Below, piece after piece: positions 8,763-21,017 of a stretch of DNA of 64,000 nt; within the stretch, counting starts at the first letter, position 1; each line of letters opens with the position of its first letter. Both the position numbers and the translations under genes were made by a program. Origin of the DNA: Odiellus spinosus. Lineage: Eukaryota; Arthropoda; Arachnida; Opiliones; Phalangiidae. The notes below the pieces were generated by a model that was not told where the DNA came from, did no database searches, and saw only the letters and a program-made list of their open reading frames with translations. The stretch spans positions 6,226,766 through 6,290,765 of the forward strand of contig OY987240.1 of NCBI GenBank assembly GCA_963920705.1, written 5' to 3'.

Positions 8763-10030
8763 ATGTTACACTTCCATTGATCTTCAGTATTTTATGTCAT
8801 TTTTTCTTTTATAAAAGGTACAGTACTACCTGATCTTAAGTAACTATGGTGTAGTGGTTGTCACGTCCGCCTAACACGCGGAAGGAACCAAGTTCGAGCC
8901 CTGGTAGATACAATGTTAAGTTTTCATTGATCTTTGGTATTTTATGTCATTTTTGCTTTTATAAAAGATATACAACCGATGAAGGATAAGTGTCTATGGT
9001 GTAGTGGTTATCACGTCCGCCTTACACGCGGAAGGACTCAGGTTCGAGCCCAGCTAGGTTCAATGTTAAACTTTCATTGAACTTCAGTATTTTAAGTCAT
9101 TTTTGCTTTTATAAAAGGTACAGTACTTCCTGATCAAAAGTATCTATGGTGTAGTGGTTGTCACGTCCGCCTAACACGCGGAAGGAACCAGGTTCGAGCC
9201 CTGGTAGATACAATGTTAAACTTTCTTTGGTATTTTATGTCATTTTTGCTTAAAAAAGATATATAACAGATGAAGGATAAGGATCTATGATGTAGTGGTT
9301 ATCACGTCCGCCTTACACGCGGAAGGACCCAGGTTCGAGCCCTGCTAGGTACAATGTTAAACTTTCATTGAACTTCAGTAATTTATGTAATTTTTGCTTT
9401 TATGAAAAGGTACAGTACTTCCTGATCTAAAGTATCTATGGTGTAGTGGTTGTCACGTCCGCCTAACACGCGGAAAGAACCAGGTTCGAGCCCTGGTAGA
9501 TACAATGTTACACTTTCATTGAACTTCAGTATTTTATGTCATTTTTGCTTTTATAAAAGGTACAGTACTTCCTGATCTAAAGTATCTATGGTGTAGTGGT
9601 TGTCACGTCCGCCTAACACGCGGAAGGAACCAGGTTCGAGCCCTGGTAGATACAATGTTAATCTTTCATTGATCTTTGGTATTTTATGTCATTTATGCTT
9701 AAAAAAGATATATAACAGATGAAAGATAAGTATCTATGGTGTAGGGGTTTTCACGACCGCCTTACACGCGGAAGGGCCCAGGTTCGAGCCCTGGTAGGTT
9801 CAATATTGAACTTTCATTGAACTTCAGTTTTTCATGACAATTTTTGCTTTTATAAAAGGTACAGTACTTTCTGATCTTAAGTATCTATGGTGTAGTGGTT
9901 ATCACGTCCGCCTAACACGCGGAAGGACCCAGGTTCGAGCCCTGGTAGATACAATGTTAGGCTTTCATTGATCTTTGGTATTTTATGTCATTTTTGCTTT
10001 TATAAAAGATATACAACAAATGAAGGATAA

Positions 10031-10103
10031 GTATCTATGGTGTAGTGATTATCACGTCCGGCTTATACGCGGGAGGACCCAGGTTCGAGCCTTGCTAGGT
10101 ACA
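10031..10103 (+). tRNA. tRNA-like unit with TAT (Ile) anticodon
   Basis: Copy of the 8690 variant carried in the higher-order repeat. Confidence 0.5.
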
Positions 10104-10750
10104 ATGTTACACTTCCATTGATCTTCAGTATTTTATGTCATTTTTTCTTTTATAAAAGGTACAGTACTACCTGATCTTAAGTAACTATGGTGTAGTGGTT
10201 GTCACGTCCGCCTAACACGCGGAAGGAACCAAGTTCGAGCCCTGGTAGATACAATGTTAAGTTTTCATTGATCTTTGGTATTTTATGTCATTTTTGCTTT
10301 TATAAAAGATATACAACCGATGAAGGATAAGTGTCTATGGTGTAGTGGTTATCACGTCCGCCTTACACGCGGAAGGACTCAGGTTCGAGCCCAGCTAGGT
10401 TCAATGTTAAACTTTCATTGAACTTCAGTATTTTAAGTCATTTTTGCTTTTATAAAAGGTACAGTACTTCCTGATCAAAAGTATCTATGGTGTATTGGTT
10501 ATCTCGTCCGCCTAACACACGGAAGGACCCAGGTTCGTGCCCTGGTAGATACGATATTAGGCTCTCATTGATCTTTGGTATTTTATGTCATTTTTGCTTT
10601 TATAAAAGGTACAGCACTTCCTGATCTTATGTATCTATGGTGTAGTGGTTATCACGTCCGCCTAACACGCGGAAGGACCCAGGTTCAAGCCCTGGTAGGT
10701 ACAATGTTAAACTTTCAATGAACTTCAGTATTTTATGTCATTTTTGCTTT

Positions 10751-10757
10751 TATAAAA
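10751..10757 (+). promoter_or_regulatory. TATA-like Pol III upstream box (representative)
   Basis: TATAAAA begins exactly 30 bases before the tRNA at 10781. The same box at the same distance is present in nearly every unit of the array with either spacer type, although the spacer between box and gene is one of the most variable parts of the unit. Confidence 0.6.
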
Positions 10758-10780
10758 GGTACAGTACTAGCTGATCTTAA

Positions 10781-10853
10781 GTATCTATGGTGTAGTGGTT
10801 ATCACGTCCGCCTAACACGCGGAAGGACCCAGGTTCGAGCCCTGGTAGATACA
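10781..10853 (+). tRNA. tRNA-Val(AAC), best-paired form
   Basis: The acceptor stem GTATCTA/TAGATAC is fully Watson-Crick, the anticodon stem TCCGC/GCGGA and T stem CCAGG/CCTGG are perfect, the loop is CTAACAC, discriminator A73. A box TGGTGTAGTGG and B box GGTTCGAGCCC match the Pol III consensus. S1 spacer upstream. Confidence 0.85.
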
Positions 10854-10880
10854 ATGTTAATCTTTCATTGATCTTTGTTA

Positions 10881-10895
10881 TTTTATGTCATTTTT
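10881..10895 (+). terminator. Pol III T-run terminators (representative)
   Basis: TTTT at 10881-10884 and TTTTT at 10891-10895 lie 28-42 bases after the tRNA 3' end, with a third T-run (GCTTTT) merging into the next unit's TATA box. This is further downstream than usual for tRNA genes but present in almost all units. Confidence 0.55.
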
Positions 10896-11390
10896 GCTTT
10901 TATAAAAGGTACAGTACTTCCTGATCTTAAGTATCTATGGTGTAGTGGTTATCACGTCCGCCGCACACGCGGAAGGACCCAGGTTCGAGACCTGGTAGGT
11001 ACAATGTTAAACTTTAATTGAACTTCAGTATTTTAAGTCATTTTTGCTTTTATTAAAGGTACAGTACTAGCTGAACCTAAGTATCTTTGGTGTAGTGGTT
11101 ATCACGTCCGCCTAACACGCGGAAGGATTCAGGTTCGAGCCCTGGTAGATACAATGTTAAGCTTTCATTCATCTTTGGTATTTTACGTCAGTTTTGCTTT
11201 TATAAAAGATAAAAAACAGATGAAGCATAAGTATCTATGGTGTAGTGGTTATCACGTCCGCCTAACACGCGGAAGGACCCAGGTTCGAGCCCTGGTAGGT
11301 ACAATGTTACACTATAATTGATATTTGGTTTTTTATGTCATTTTTGCTTTTATAAAAGATATACAACAAATGAAGGATAAGTATCTATGG

Positions 11391-11463
11391 TGTAGTGGTT
11401 GTCACGTCCGCCTAACACGCGGAAGGAACCAGGTTCGAGCCCTGGTAGATACAATGTTAATCT
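11391..11463 (+). tRNA. tRNA-Val(AAC), recombinant unit
   Basis: The upstream spacer is S2, which normally precedes TAC genes, but the body from the D loop on (GTGGTTGTCACG, loop CTAACAC, GGAAGGAACC) matches the S1-linked AAC subfamily at 8100-8300 and 9600. The switch falls inside the tRNA gene, where the 1.8-kb duplication ends. Confidence 0.7.
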
Positions 11464-13198
11464 TTCATTGATCTTTGGTATTTTATGTCATTTATGCTTA
11501 AAAAAGATATATAACAGATGAAAGATAAGTATCTATGGTGTAGGGGTTTTCACGACCGCCTTACACGCGGAAGGGCCCAGGTTCGAGCCCTGGTAGGTTC
11601 AATATTGAACTTTCATTGAACTTCAGTTTTTCATGACAATTTTTGCTTTTATAAAAGGTACAGTACTTTCTGATCTTAAGTATCTATGGTGTAGTGGTTA
11701 TCACGTCCGCCTAACACGCGGAAGGACCCAGGTTCGAGCCCTGGTAGATACAATGTTAGGCTTTCATTGATCTTTGGTATTTTATGTCATTTTTGCTTTT
11801 ATAAAAGATATACAACAAATGAAGGATAAGTATCTATGGTGTAGTGATTATCACGTCCGGCTTATACGCGGGAGGACCCAGGTTCGAGCCTTGCTAGGTA
11901 CAATGTTACACTTCCATTGATCTTCAGTATTTTATGTCATTTTTTCTTTTATAAAAGGTACAGTACTACCTGATCTTAAGTAACTATGGTGTAGTGGTTG
12001 TCACGTCCGCCTAACACGCGGAAGGAACCAAGTTCGAGCCCTGGTAGATACAATGTTAAGTTTTCATTGATCTTTGGTATTTTATGTCATTTTTGCTTTT
12101 ATAAAAGATATACAACCGATGAAGGATAAGTGTCTATGGTGTAGTGGTTATCACGTCCGCCTTACACGCGGAAGGACTCAGGTTCGAGCCCAGCTAGGTT
12201 CAATGTTAAACTTTCATTGAACTTCAGTATTTTAAGTCATTTTTGCTTTTATAAAAGGTACAGTACTTCCTGATCAAAAGTATCTATGGTGTATTGGTTA
12301 TCTCGTCCGCCTAACACACGGAAGGACCCAGGTTCGTGCCCTGGTAGATACGATATTAGGCTCTCATTGATCTTTGGTATTTTATGTCATTTTTGCTTTT
12401 ATAAAAGGTACAGCACTTCCTGATCTTATGTATCTATGGTGTAGTGGTTATCACGTCCGCCTAACACGCGGAAGGACCCAGGTTCAAGCCCTGGTAGGTA
12501 CAATGTTAAACTTTCAATGAACTTCAGTATTTTATGTCATTTTTGCTTTTATAAAAGGTACAGTACTAGCTGATCTTAAGTATCTATGGTGTAGTGGTTA
12601 TCACGTCCGCCTAACACGCGGAAGGACCCAGGTTCGAGCCCTGGTAGATACAATGTTAATCTTTCATTGATCTTTGTTATTTTATGTCATTTTTGCTTTT
12701 ATAAAAGGTACAGTACTTCCTGATCTTAAGTATCTATGGTGTAGTGGTTATCACGTCCGCCGCACACGCGGAAGGACCCAGGTTCGAGACCTGGTAGGTA
12801 CAATGTTAAACTTTAATTGAACTTCAGTATTTTAAGTCATTTTTGCTTTTATTAAAGGTACAGTACTAGCTGAACCTAAGTATCTTTGGTGTAGTGGTTA
12901 TCACGTCCGCCTAACACGCGGAAGGATTCAGGTTCGAGCCCTGGTAGATACAATGTTAAGCTTTCATTCATCTTTGGTATTTTACGTCAGTTTTGCTTTT
13001 ATAAAAGATAAAAAACAGATGAAGCATAAGTATCTATGGTGTAGTGGTTATCACGTCCGCCTAACACGCGGAAGGACCCAGGTTCGAGCCCTGGTAGGTA
13101 CAATGTTACACTATAATTGATATTTGGTTTTTTATGTCATTTTTGCTTTTATAAAAGATATACAACAAATGAAGGATAAGTATCTATGGTGTAGTGGT
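11460..13198 (+). repeat. Higher-order repeat of about 1.74 kb, copy 2
   Basis: Second copy of 9661-11399, nearly identical unit by unit. Its 3' end differs from copy 1 in the D arm of the last tRNA. Confidence 0.8.
11830..11902 (+). tRNA. tRNA-like unit with TAT (Ile) anticodon
   Basis: Fourth copy of the CTTATAC variant, in the second higher-order repeat. Confidence 0.5.
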
Positions 13199-15404
13199 TA
13201 TCACGTCCGCCTTACACGCGGAAGGATACAGGTTCGAGCCCTGGAAGGTACAATGTTAAACTTTCTTAGAACTTCAGTATTTTATATCATTTTTGCTTTT
13301 ATAAAAGTTACAGTACTTCCCGATCTTAAGTGTCTATGGTGTAGTGGTTATCACGTCAGCCTAACACGCAGAATTACCCAGGTTCGAGCCCGGGTAGATA
13401 CAATGTTAAGCTATCTTTGGTATTTTATGTCATTTTTGCTTTTATAAAAGGTACAGTACTTCCTGAACTTAAGTATCAATGGTGTAGTGGTTATCACGTC
13501 CGCCTAACACGCGGAAGGGCTCAGGTACGAGCCCTGGTAGATACAATGTTAAGCTTTCATTGATCTTTGGTATTTTACGTCAGTTTTGCTTTTATAAAAG
13601 ATACACAACAGATGTAGCATAAGTATCTATGGTGTAGTGGTTATCAAGTCCGCCTAACACGCGGAAGGGTCCAGGTTCGAGCCCCGGTAGATACAATATG
13701 AAGCTTTCATTGATCTTTGGTATTTTATGTCATTTTTGCTTTTATAAAAGATATACAACAGAAGAATAAGTATCTATGGTGTAGTGGTTATCACGTCCGC
13801 ATTACACGCGGAAGGACCCAGGTTCGAGCCCTGGTAGAAACAATGTTGAACTTTCATTGAACTTTGGTATTTTATGTCATTTTTGCTTTTATAAAAGATA
13901 TACAACCGATGGAGGATAAGTATCTATGGTGTAGTGGTTATCACGTCCGCCTTACACGCGGTAGGACCCAGGTTCGAGCCCTGGTAGGTACAATGTTAAG
14001 CTTTCATTGAACTTCAGTATTTTATGTCATTTTTGCTTTTATGAAAGGTACAGTACTTCCTGATCTTAAGTATGTATAATGTAGTGGTTATCACGTCCGC
14101 CTAACGCGCGGAAGGACCCAGGTTCGAGACCTGGTAGGTACAATGTTAAACTTTAATTGAACTTCAGTATTTTATGTCATTTTTGCTTTTATAAAAGGTA
14201 CAGTACTTCCTGACTTAAGTATCTATGGTGGAGTGGTTATCACGTCCGCCTAACACGCGGAAGGACCCAGGTTCGAGCCCTGGTAGGTACAATGTTAAAC
14301 TTTCTTAGAACTTCAGTATTTTATATCATTTTTGCTTTTATAAAAGTTACAGTACTTCCCGATCTTAAGTGTCTATGGTGTAGTGGTTATCACGTCAGCC
14401 TAACACGCAGAATTACCCAGGTTCGAGCCCTGGTAGATACAATGTTAAGCTATCATTGATCTTTGGTATTTTATGTCATTTTTGCTTTTATAAAAGGTAC
14501 AGTACTTCCTGAACTTAAGTATCTATGGTGTAGTGGTTATCACGTCCGCCTAACACGCGGAAGGACCCAGGTTCGAGCCCTGGTAGGTACAATGTTACAC
14601 TATAATTGATATTTGGTTTTTTATGTCATTTTTGCTTTTATAAAAGATATACAACAAATGAAGGATAAGTATCTATGGTGTAGTGGTTATCACGTCCGCC
14701 TTACACGCGGAAGGATACAGGTTCGAGCCCTGGAAGGTACAATGTTAAACTTTCTTAGAACTTCAGTATTTTATATCATTTTTGCTTTTATAAAAGTTAC
14801 AGTACTTCCCGATCTTAAGTGTCTATGGTGTAGTGGTTATCACGTCAGCCTAACACGCAGAATTACCCAGGTTCGAGCCCTGGTAGATACAATGTTAAGC
14901 TATCATTGATCTTTGGTATTTTATGTCATTTTTGCTTTTATAAAAGGTACAGTACTTCCTGAACTTAAGTATCAATGGTGTAGTGGTTATCACGTCCGCC
15001 TAACACGCGGAAGGGCTCAGGTACGAGCCCTGGTAGATACAATGTTAAGCTTTCATTGATCTTTGGTATTTTACGTCAGTTTTGCTTTTATAAAAGATAC
15101 ACAACAGATGTAGCATAAGTATCTATGGTGTAGTGGTTATCAAGTCCGCCTAACACGCGGAAGGGTCCAGGTTCGAGCCCCGGTAGATACAATATGAAGC
15201 TTTCATTGATCTTTGGTATTTTATGTCATTTTTGCTTTTATAAAAGATATACAACAGAAGAATAAGTGTCTATGGTGTAGTGGTTATCACGTCCGCATTA
15301 CACGCGGAAGGACCCAGGTTCGAGCCCTGGTAGAAACAATGTTGAACTTTCATTGAACTTTGGTATTTTATGTCATTTTTGCTTTTATAAAAGATATACA
15401 ACAG

Positions 15405-16195
15405 ATGAAGGACAAGTATCTATGGTGTAGTGGTTATCACGTCCGCCTTACACGCGGAAGGACCCAGGTTCGAGCCCTGGTAGATACAATGTTAAGCTTT
15501 CATTGAACTTCAGTATTTTATGTCATTTTTGCCTTTATAAAAGGTACAGTACTTCCTGATCTTAAGTATCTATGGTGTAGTGGTTATCACGTCCGCCTTA
15601 CACGCGGAAGGACCCAGGTTCGAGCCCTGGTAGGTACAATATTGAACTTTCATTGAACTTTGGTATTTTATGTCATTTTTGCTTTTATAAAAGATATACA
15701 ACAGACGAAGGGTAAGAATCTATGGTGTAGTGGTTATCACGTCCGCCTTACACGCGGAAGGACCGAGGTTCGAGCCCTGGTAGGTACAATGTTGAGGTTT
15801 CATTGAACTTTGGTATTTTATGTCATTTTTGCTTTTATAAAAGATATACAAAGGATGAAGGACAAGTATCTATGGTGTAGTGGTTATCACGTCCGCCTTA
15901 AACGCGGAAGGACCCAGGTTCGAGCCCTAGTAGGTACAATGTTAAACTTTCATTGAGCTTCAGTATTTTATGTCATTTTTGCTTTTATAAAAGGTACAGT
16001 ACTTCCTGATCTTAAGTATGTATAATGTAGTGGTTATCACGTCCGCCTAACGCGCGGAAGGACCCAGGTTCGAGACCTGGTAGGTACAATGTTAAACTTT
16101 AATTGAACTTCAGTAATTTATGTCATTTTTGCTTTTATAAAAGGTACAGTACTTCCTGGTCTTAAGTATCTATGGTGTAGTGGTTATCACGTCCG
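15405..16195 (+). repeat. Eight-unit (1200-bp) block duplication, copy 1
   Basis: Repeated at 16605-17395 with an offset of 1200 bp. Markers shared by both copies include the TATAATGTAG-containing unit with loop CTAACGC (near 16021 and 17221) and a GACCGAGG T-arm unit. A third, shorter related copy follows near 17640-18310. Confidence 0.7.
15866..15938 (+). tRNA. tRNA-like unit with TAA (Leu) anticodon
   Basis: The loop is CTTAAAC: the third anticodon base has changed from C to A relative to TAC. The T stem CCAGG/CCTAG has one mismatch, the rest of the cloverleaf is intact. The duplicate of this unit (near 17066) has TAC, so the change is local. Confidence 0.55.
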
Positions 16196-16465
16196 CCTAA
16201 CACACGGAAGGACCCAGGTTCGTGCCCTGGTAGATACGATATTAGGCTCTCATTGATCTTTGGTATTTTATGTCATTTTTGCTTTTATAAAAGGTACAGC
16301 ACTTCCTGATCTTAAGTATCTATGGTGTAGTGGTTATCACGTCCGCCTAACACGCGGAAGGACCCAGGTTCAAGCCCTGGTAGGTACAATGTTACACTGT
16401 AATTGAACTTTGGTTTTTTATGTCATTTTTGCTTTTATAAAAGATATACAACAGATGAAGGATAA

Positions 16466-16538
16466 GTATCTATGGTGTAGTGGTTATCACGTCCGCCTTA
16501 CACGCGGAAGGATCCAGGTTCGAGCCCTGGTAGGTACA
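16466..16538 (+). tRNA. tRNA-Val(TAC)
   Basis: S2 spacer upstream, loop CTTACAC, acceptor GTATCTA/TAGGTAC, intact A and B boxes; the variable region reads AGGAT. Confidence 0.8.
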
Positions 16539-16585
16539 ATGTTGAGCTTTCATTGAACTTTGGTATTTTATGTCATTTTTGCTTT

Positions 16586-16592
16586 TATAAAA
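16586..16592 (+). promoter_or_regulatory. TATA-like box before an S2-type unit
   Basis: TATAAAA at -30 from the tRNA at 16616, the same distance as in S1-type units although the intervening sequence (GATATACAACAGATGAAGGA) is unrelated. Confidence 0.55.
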
Positions 16593-16615
16593 GATATACA
16601 ACAGATGAAGGACAA

Positions 16616-16688
16616 GTATCTATGGTGTAGTGGTTATCACGTCCGCCTTACACGCGGAAGGACCCAGGTTCGAGCCCTGGTAGATACA
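16616..16688 (+). tRNA. tRNA-Val(TAC), best-paired form
   Basis: Fully paired acceptor GTATCTA/TAGATAC, perfect anticodon and T stems, loop CTTACAC and discriminator A. This is the commonest S2-linked type. Confidence 0.85.
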
Positions 16689-18104
16689 ATGTTAAGCTTT
16701 CATTGATCTTTGGTATTTTATGTCATTTTTGCCTTTATAAAAGGTACAGTACTTCCTGATCTTAAGTATCTATGGTGTAGTGGTTATCACGTCCGCCTTA
16801 CACGCGGAAGGACCCAGGTTCGAGCCCTGGTAGGTACAATATTGAACTTTCATTGAACTTTGGTATTTTATGTCATTTTTGCTTTTATAAAAGATATACA
16901 ACAGACGAAGGGTAAGAATCTATGGTGTAGTGGTTATCACGTCCGCCTTACACGCGGAAGGACCGAGGTTCGAGCCCTGGTAGGTACAATGTTGAGGTTT
17001 CATTGAACTTTGGTATTTTATGTCATTTTTGCTTTTATAAAAGATATACAAAGGATGAAGGACAAGTATTTATGGTGTAGTGGTTATCACGTCCGCCTTA
17101 CACGCGGAAGGACCCAGGTTCGAGCCCTAGTAGGTACAATGTTAAACTTTCATTGAGCTTCAGTATTTTATGTCATTTTTGCTTTTATAAAAGGTACAGT
17201 ACTTCCTGATCTTAAGTATGTATAATGTAGTGGTTATCACGTCCGCCTAACGCGCGGAAGGACCCAGGTTCGAGACCTGGTAGGTACAATGTTAAACTTT
17301 AATTGAACTTCAGTAATTTATGTCATTTTTGCTTTTATAAAAGGTACAGTACTTCCTGGTCTTAAGTATCTATGGTGTAGTGGTTATCACGTCCGCCTAA
17401 CACGCGGAAGGACCCAGGTTCAAGCCCTGGTAGGTACAATGTTACACTGTAATTGAACTTTGGTTTTTTATGTCATTTTTGCTTTTATAAAAGATATACA
17501 ACAGATGAAGGATAAGTATCTATGGTGTAGTGGTTATCACGTCCGCCTTACACGCGGAAGGATCCAGGTTCGAGCCCTGGTAGGTACAATGTTGAGCTTT
17601 CATTGAACTTCGGTATTTTATGTCATTTTTGCTTTTATAAAAGATATACAACAGATGAAGGACAAGTATCTATGGTGTAGTGGTTATCACGTCCGCCTTA
17701 CACGCGGAAGGACCCAGGTTCGAGCCCTGGTAGATACAATGTTAAGCTTTCATTGATGTTTGGTATTTTATGTCATTTTTGCCTTTATAAAAGGTACAGT
17801 ACTTCCTGATCTTAAGTATCTATGGTGTAGTGGTTATCACGTCCGCCTTACACGCGGAAGGACCCAGGTTCGAGCCCTGGTAGGTACAATATTGAACTTT
17901 GGTATTTTATGTCATTTTTGCTTTTATAAAAGATATACAACAGACGAAGGGTAAGTATCTATGGTTTAGTGGTTATCACGTCCGCCTTACACGCGGAAGG
18001 ACCGAGGTTCGAGCCCTGGTAGGTACAATGTTGAGCTTTCATTGAACTTTGGTATTTTATGTCATTTTTGCTTTTATAAAAGATATACAAAGGATGAAGG
18101 ACAA

Positions 18105-18177
18105 GTATCTATGGTGTAGTGGTTATCACGTCCGCCTTGCACGCGGAAGGACCCAGGTTCGAGCCCTGGTAGGTACA
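18105..18177 (+). tRNA. tRNA-like unit with TGC (Ala) anticodon
   Basis: Loop CTTGCAC with all stems intact; only the middle anticodon base differs from TAC. It lacks a G3-U70 pair (A3-T70 here), the usual alanyl identity element. Confidence 0.6.
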
Positions 18178-20352
18178 ATGTTACACTTTCATTGAGCTTC
18201 AGTATTTTATGTCATTTTTGCTTTTATAAAAGGTACAGTACTTCCTGATCTTAAGTATGTATAATGTAGTGGTTATCACGTCCGCCTAACGCGCGGAAGG
18301 ACGCAGGTTCGAGACCTGGTAGGTACAATGTTAAACTTTAATTGAACTTCAGCATTTTATGTCATTTTTGCTTTTATAAAAGGTACAGTACTTCCTGATC
18401 TTAAGTATCTATGGTGGAGTGGTTATCACGTCCGCCTAACACGCGGAAGGACCCAGGTTCGAGCCCTGGTAGGTACAATGTTGAACTTTCGTTGAACTTT
18501 GGTATTTTATGTCATTTTTGCTTTTATAAAAGATATACAACTGATGAAGGATAAGTATCTATGGTGTAGTGGTTATCACGTCCGCCTTACACGCGGAAGG
18601 ATCCAGGTTCGAGCCCTGGTAGGTACAATGTTGAGCTTTCATTGAACTTTGGTATTTTATGTCATTTTTGCTTTTATAAAAGATATACAACAGATGAAGG
18701 ACAAGTATCTATGGTGTAGTGGTTATCACGTCCGCCTTACACGCGGAAGGACCCAGGTTCGAGCCCTGGTAGATACAATGTTAAGCTTTCGTTGAACTTT
18801 GGTATTTTATGTCATTTTTGCTTTTATAAAAGATATACAACTGATGAAGGATAAGTATCTATGGTGTAGTGGTTATCACGTCCGCCTTACACGCGGAAGG
18901 ATCCAGGTTCGAGCCCTGGTAGGTACAATGTTGAGCTTTCATTGAACTTTGGTATTTTATGTCATTTTTGCTTTTATAAAAGATATACAACAGATGAAGG
19001 ACAAGTATCTATGGTGTAGTGGTTATCACGTCCGCCTTACACGCGGAAGGACCCAGGTTCGAGCCCTGGTAGGTTCAATGTTGAACTTTCATTGAAATTT
19101 GGTATTTTATGTCATTTTTGCTTTTATAAAAGATATAGAACATACGAAGGATAAGTGTCTATGGTGTAGTGGTTATCACGTCCGCCTTACACGCGGAAGG
19201 ACCGAGGTTCGAGCCCTGGTAGGTACAATGTTGAGCTTTCATTGAACTTTGGTATTTTATGTCATTTTTGCTTTTATAAAAGATATACAAAAGATGAAGG
19301 ACAAGTATCTATGGTGTAGTGGTTATCACGTCCGCCTTACACGCGGAAGGACCCAGGTTCGAGCCCTGGTAGGTACAATGTTAAACTTTCATTGAGCTTC
19401 AGTATTTTATGTCATTTTTGCTTTTATAAAAGGTACAGTACTTCCTGATTTTAATTATCTATGGTGTAGTGGTTATCACGTACGCCTCACACGCGGAAGG
19501 ACCCAGGTTCGTGCCCTGGTAGGTACAATGTTAAACTTTCATTGAGCTTCAGTATTTTATGTCATTTTTGCTTTTATAAAAGGTACAGTACTTCCTGATC
19601 TTAATTATCTATGGTGTAGTGGTTATCACGTACGCCTCACACGCGGAAGGACCCAGGTTCGAGACCTGGTAGGTACAATGTTAAACTTTTATTGAACTTC
19701 AGTATTTTATGTCATTTTGCTTTTATAAAAGATATACAACAGATGAACGATAAGCATCTATGGTGTAGTGGTTATCACGTCCCCCTTACACGCGGAAGGA
19801 CCCAGGTTCGAGCCCTGGTAGGTACAATGTTAAACTTTCATTGAACTTCAGCATTTTATGTCATTTTTGCTTTTATAAAAGGTACAGTACTATCAGATCT
19901 TAAGTATCTATGGTGTAGTGGTTATATCGTCCGCCTAACACGCGGAAGGACCCAGGTTCGAGCCCTGGTAGGTACAATGTTACACTATAATTGAACTTTG
20001 GTTTTTTATGTCATTTTTGCTTTTATAAAAGATATACAACAGATGAAGCATAATTATCTATGGTGTAGTGTTATCACGTCCGCCTTACACGCGAAAGGAT
20101 CCAGGTTCGAGCCCTGGTAGGTACAATGTTAAACTTTCATTGAACTTCAGCATTTTATGTCATTTTTGCTTTTATAAAAGGTACAGTACTTTCTGATCTT
20201 AAGTATCTATGGTGTAGTGGTTATCACGTCCGCCTTACACGCGGAAGGACCCAGGTTCGAGCCCTGGTAGATACAATGTTAAGCTTTCATTGATCTTTGG
20301 GATTTTATGTCATTTTTGCTTTTATAAAAGGTACAGTACTTCCTGATCTTAA

Positions 20353-20418
20353 TTATCTATGGTGTATCACGTACGCCTCACACGCGGAAGGACCCAGGTT
20401 CGAGACCTGGTAGGTACA
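20353..20418 (+). pseudogene. tRNA-Val(CAC) with D-arm deletion
   Basis: Seven bases (GTGGTTA) of the D loop and stem are missing, leaving 66 nt and a broken A box; the anticodon loop CTCACAC and the T arm are intact. Very likely inactive. Confidence 0.7.
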
Positions 20419-20944
20419 ATGTTAAACTTTTATTGAACTTCAGTATTTTATGTCATTTTGCTTTTATAAAAGATATACAACAGATGAACGATAAGCATCT
20501 ATGGTGTAGTGGTTATCACGTCCCCCTTACACGCGGAAGGACCCAGGTTCGAGCCCTGGTAGGTACAATGTTAAACTTTCATTGAACTTCAGCATTTTAT
20601 GTCATTTTTGCTTTTATAAAAGGTACAGTACTATCAGATCTTAAGTATCTATGGTGTAGTGGTTATATCGTCCGCCTAACACGCGGAAGGACCCAGGTTC
20701 GAGCCCTGGTAGGTACAATGTTACACTATAATTGAACTTTGGTTTTTTATGTCATTTTTGCTTTTATAAAAGATATACAACAGATGAGGGATAAGTATCT
20801 ATGGTGTAGTGGTTATCACGTCCGCCTTACACGCGGAAGGACCCAGGTTCGAGCCCTGGCAGGTACAATGTTAAACTTTCATTGAACTTCAGTATTTTAT
20901 GTCATTTTTGCTTTTATAAAAGGTACAGTACTTCCTGATCTTAA

Positions 20945-21017
20945 GTATCTATGGTGTAGTGGTTATCACGTCCGCCTCACACGCGGAAGGACCCAGGTTC
21001 GAGACCTGGTAGGTACA
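20945..21017 (+). tRNA. tRNA-Val(CAC)
   Basis: Loop CTCACAC, perfect stems, T loop TTCGAGA (the GAGACC form typical of the CAC units). S1 spacer upstream. Confidence 0.8.

Larger units (their letters stand above)
9661..11399 (+). repeat. Higher-order repeat of about 1.74 kb, copy 1
   Basis: This 12-unit stretch is repeated almost base for base 1799-1800 bp downstream (11460-13198). Its first part also matches an earlier copy beginning near 8320. Diagnostic shared oddities are GTAGGGGTTTTCACGACC, the TAT-anticodon unit and the TATTGGTTATCTCG unit. Confidence 0.8.

Noticed and set aside
13124..14909. Open frames of 60-107 codons inside the array (near 13124, 14613, 17760, 21182, 40112, 55533)
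   Set aside because: They are the translation of the tRNA body and spacer in one frame; the same peptide recurs wherever two or three units happen to lack a stop. They carry no independent coding signal.
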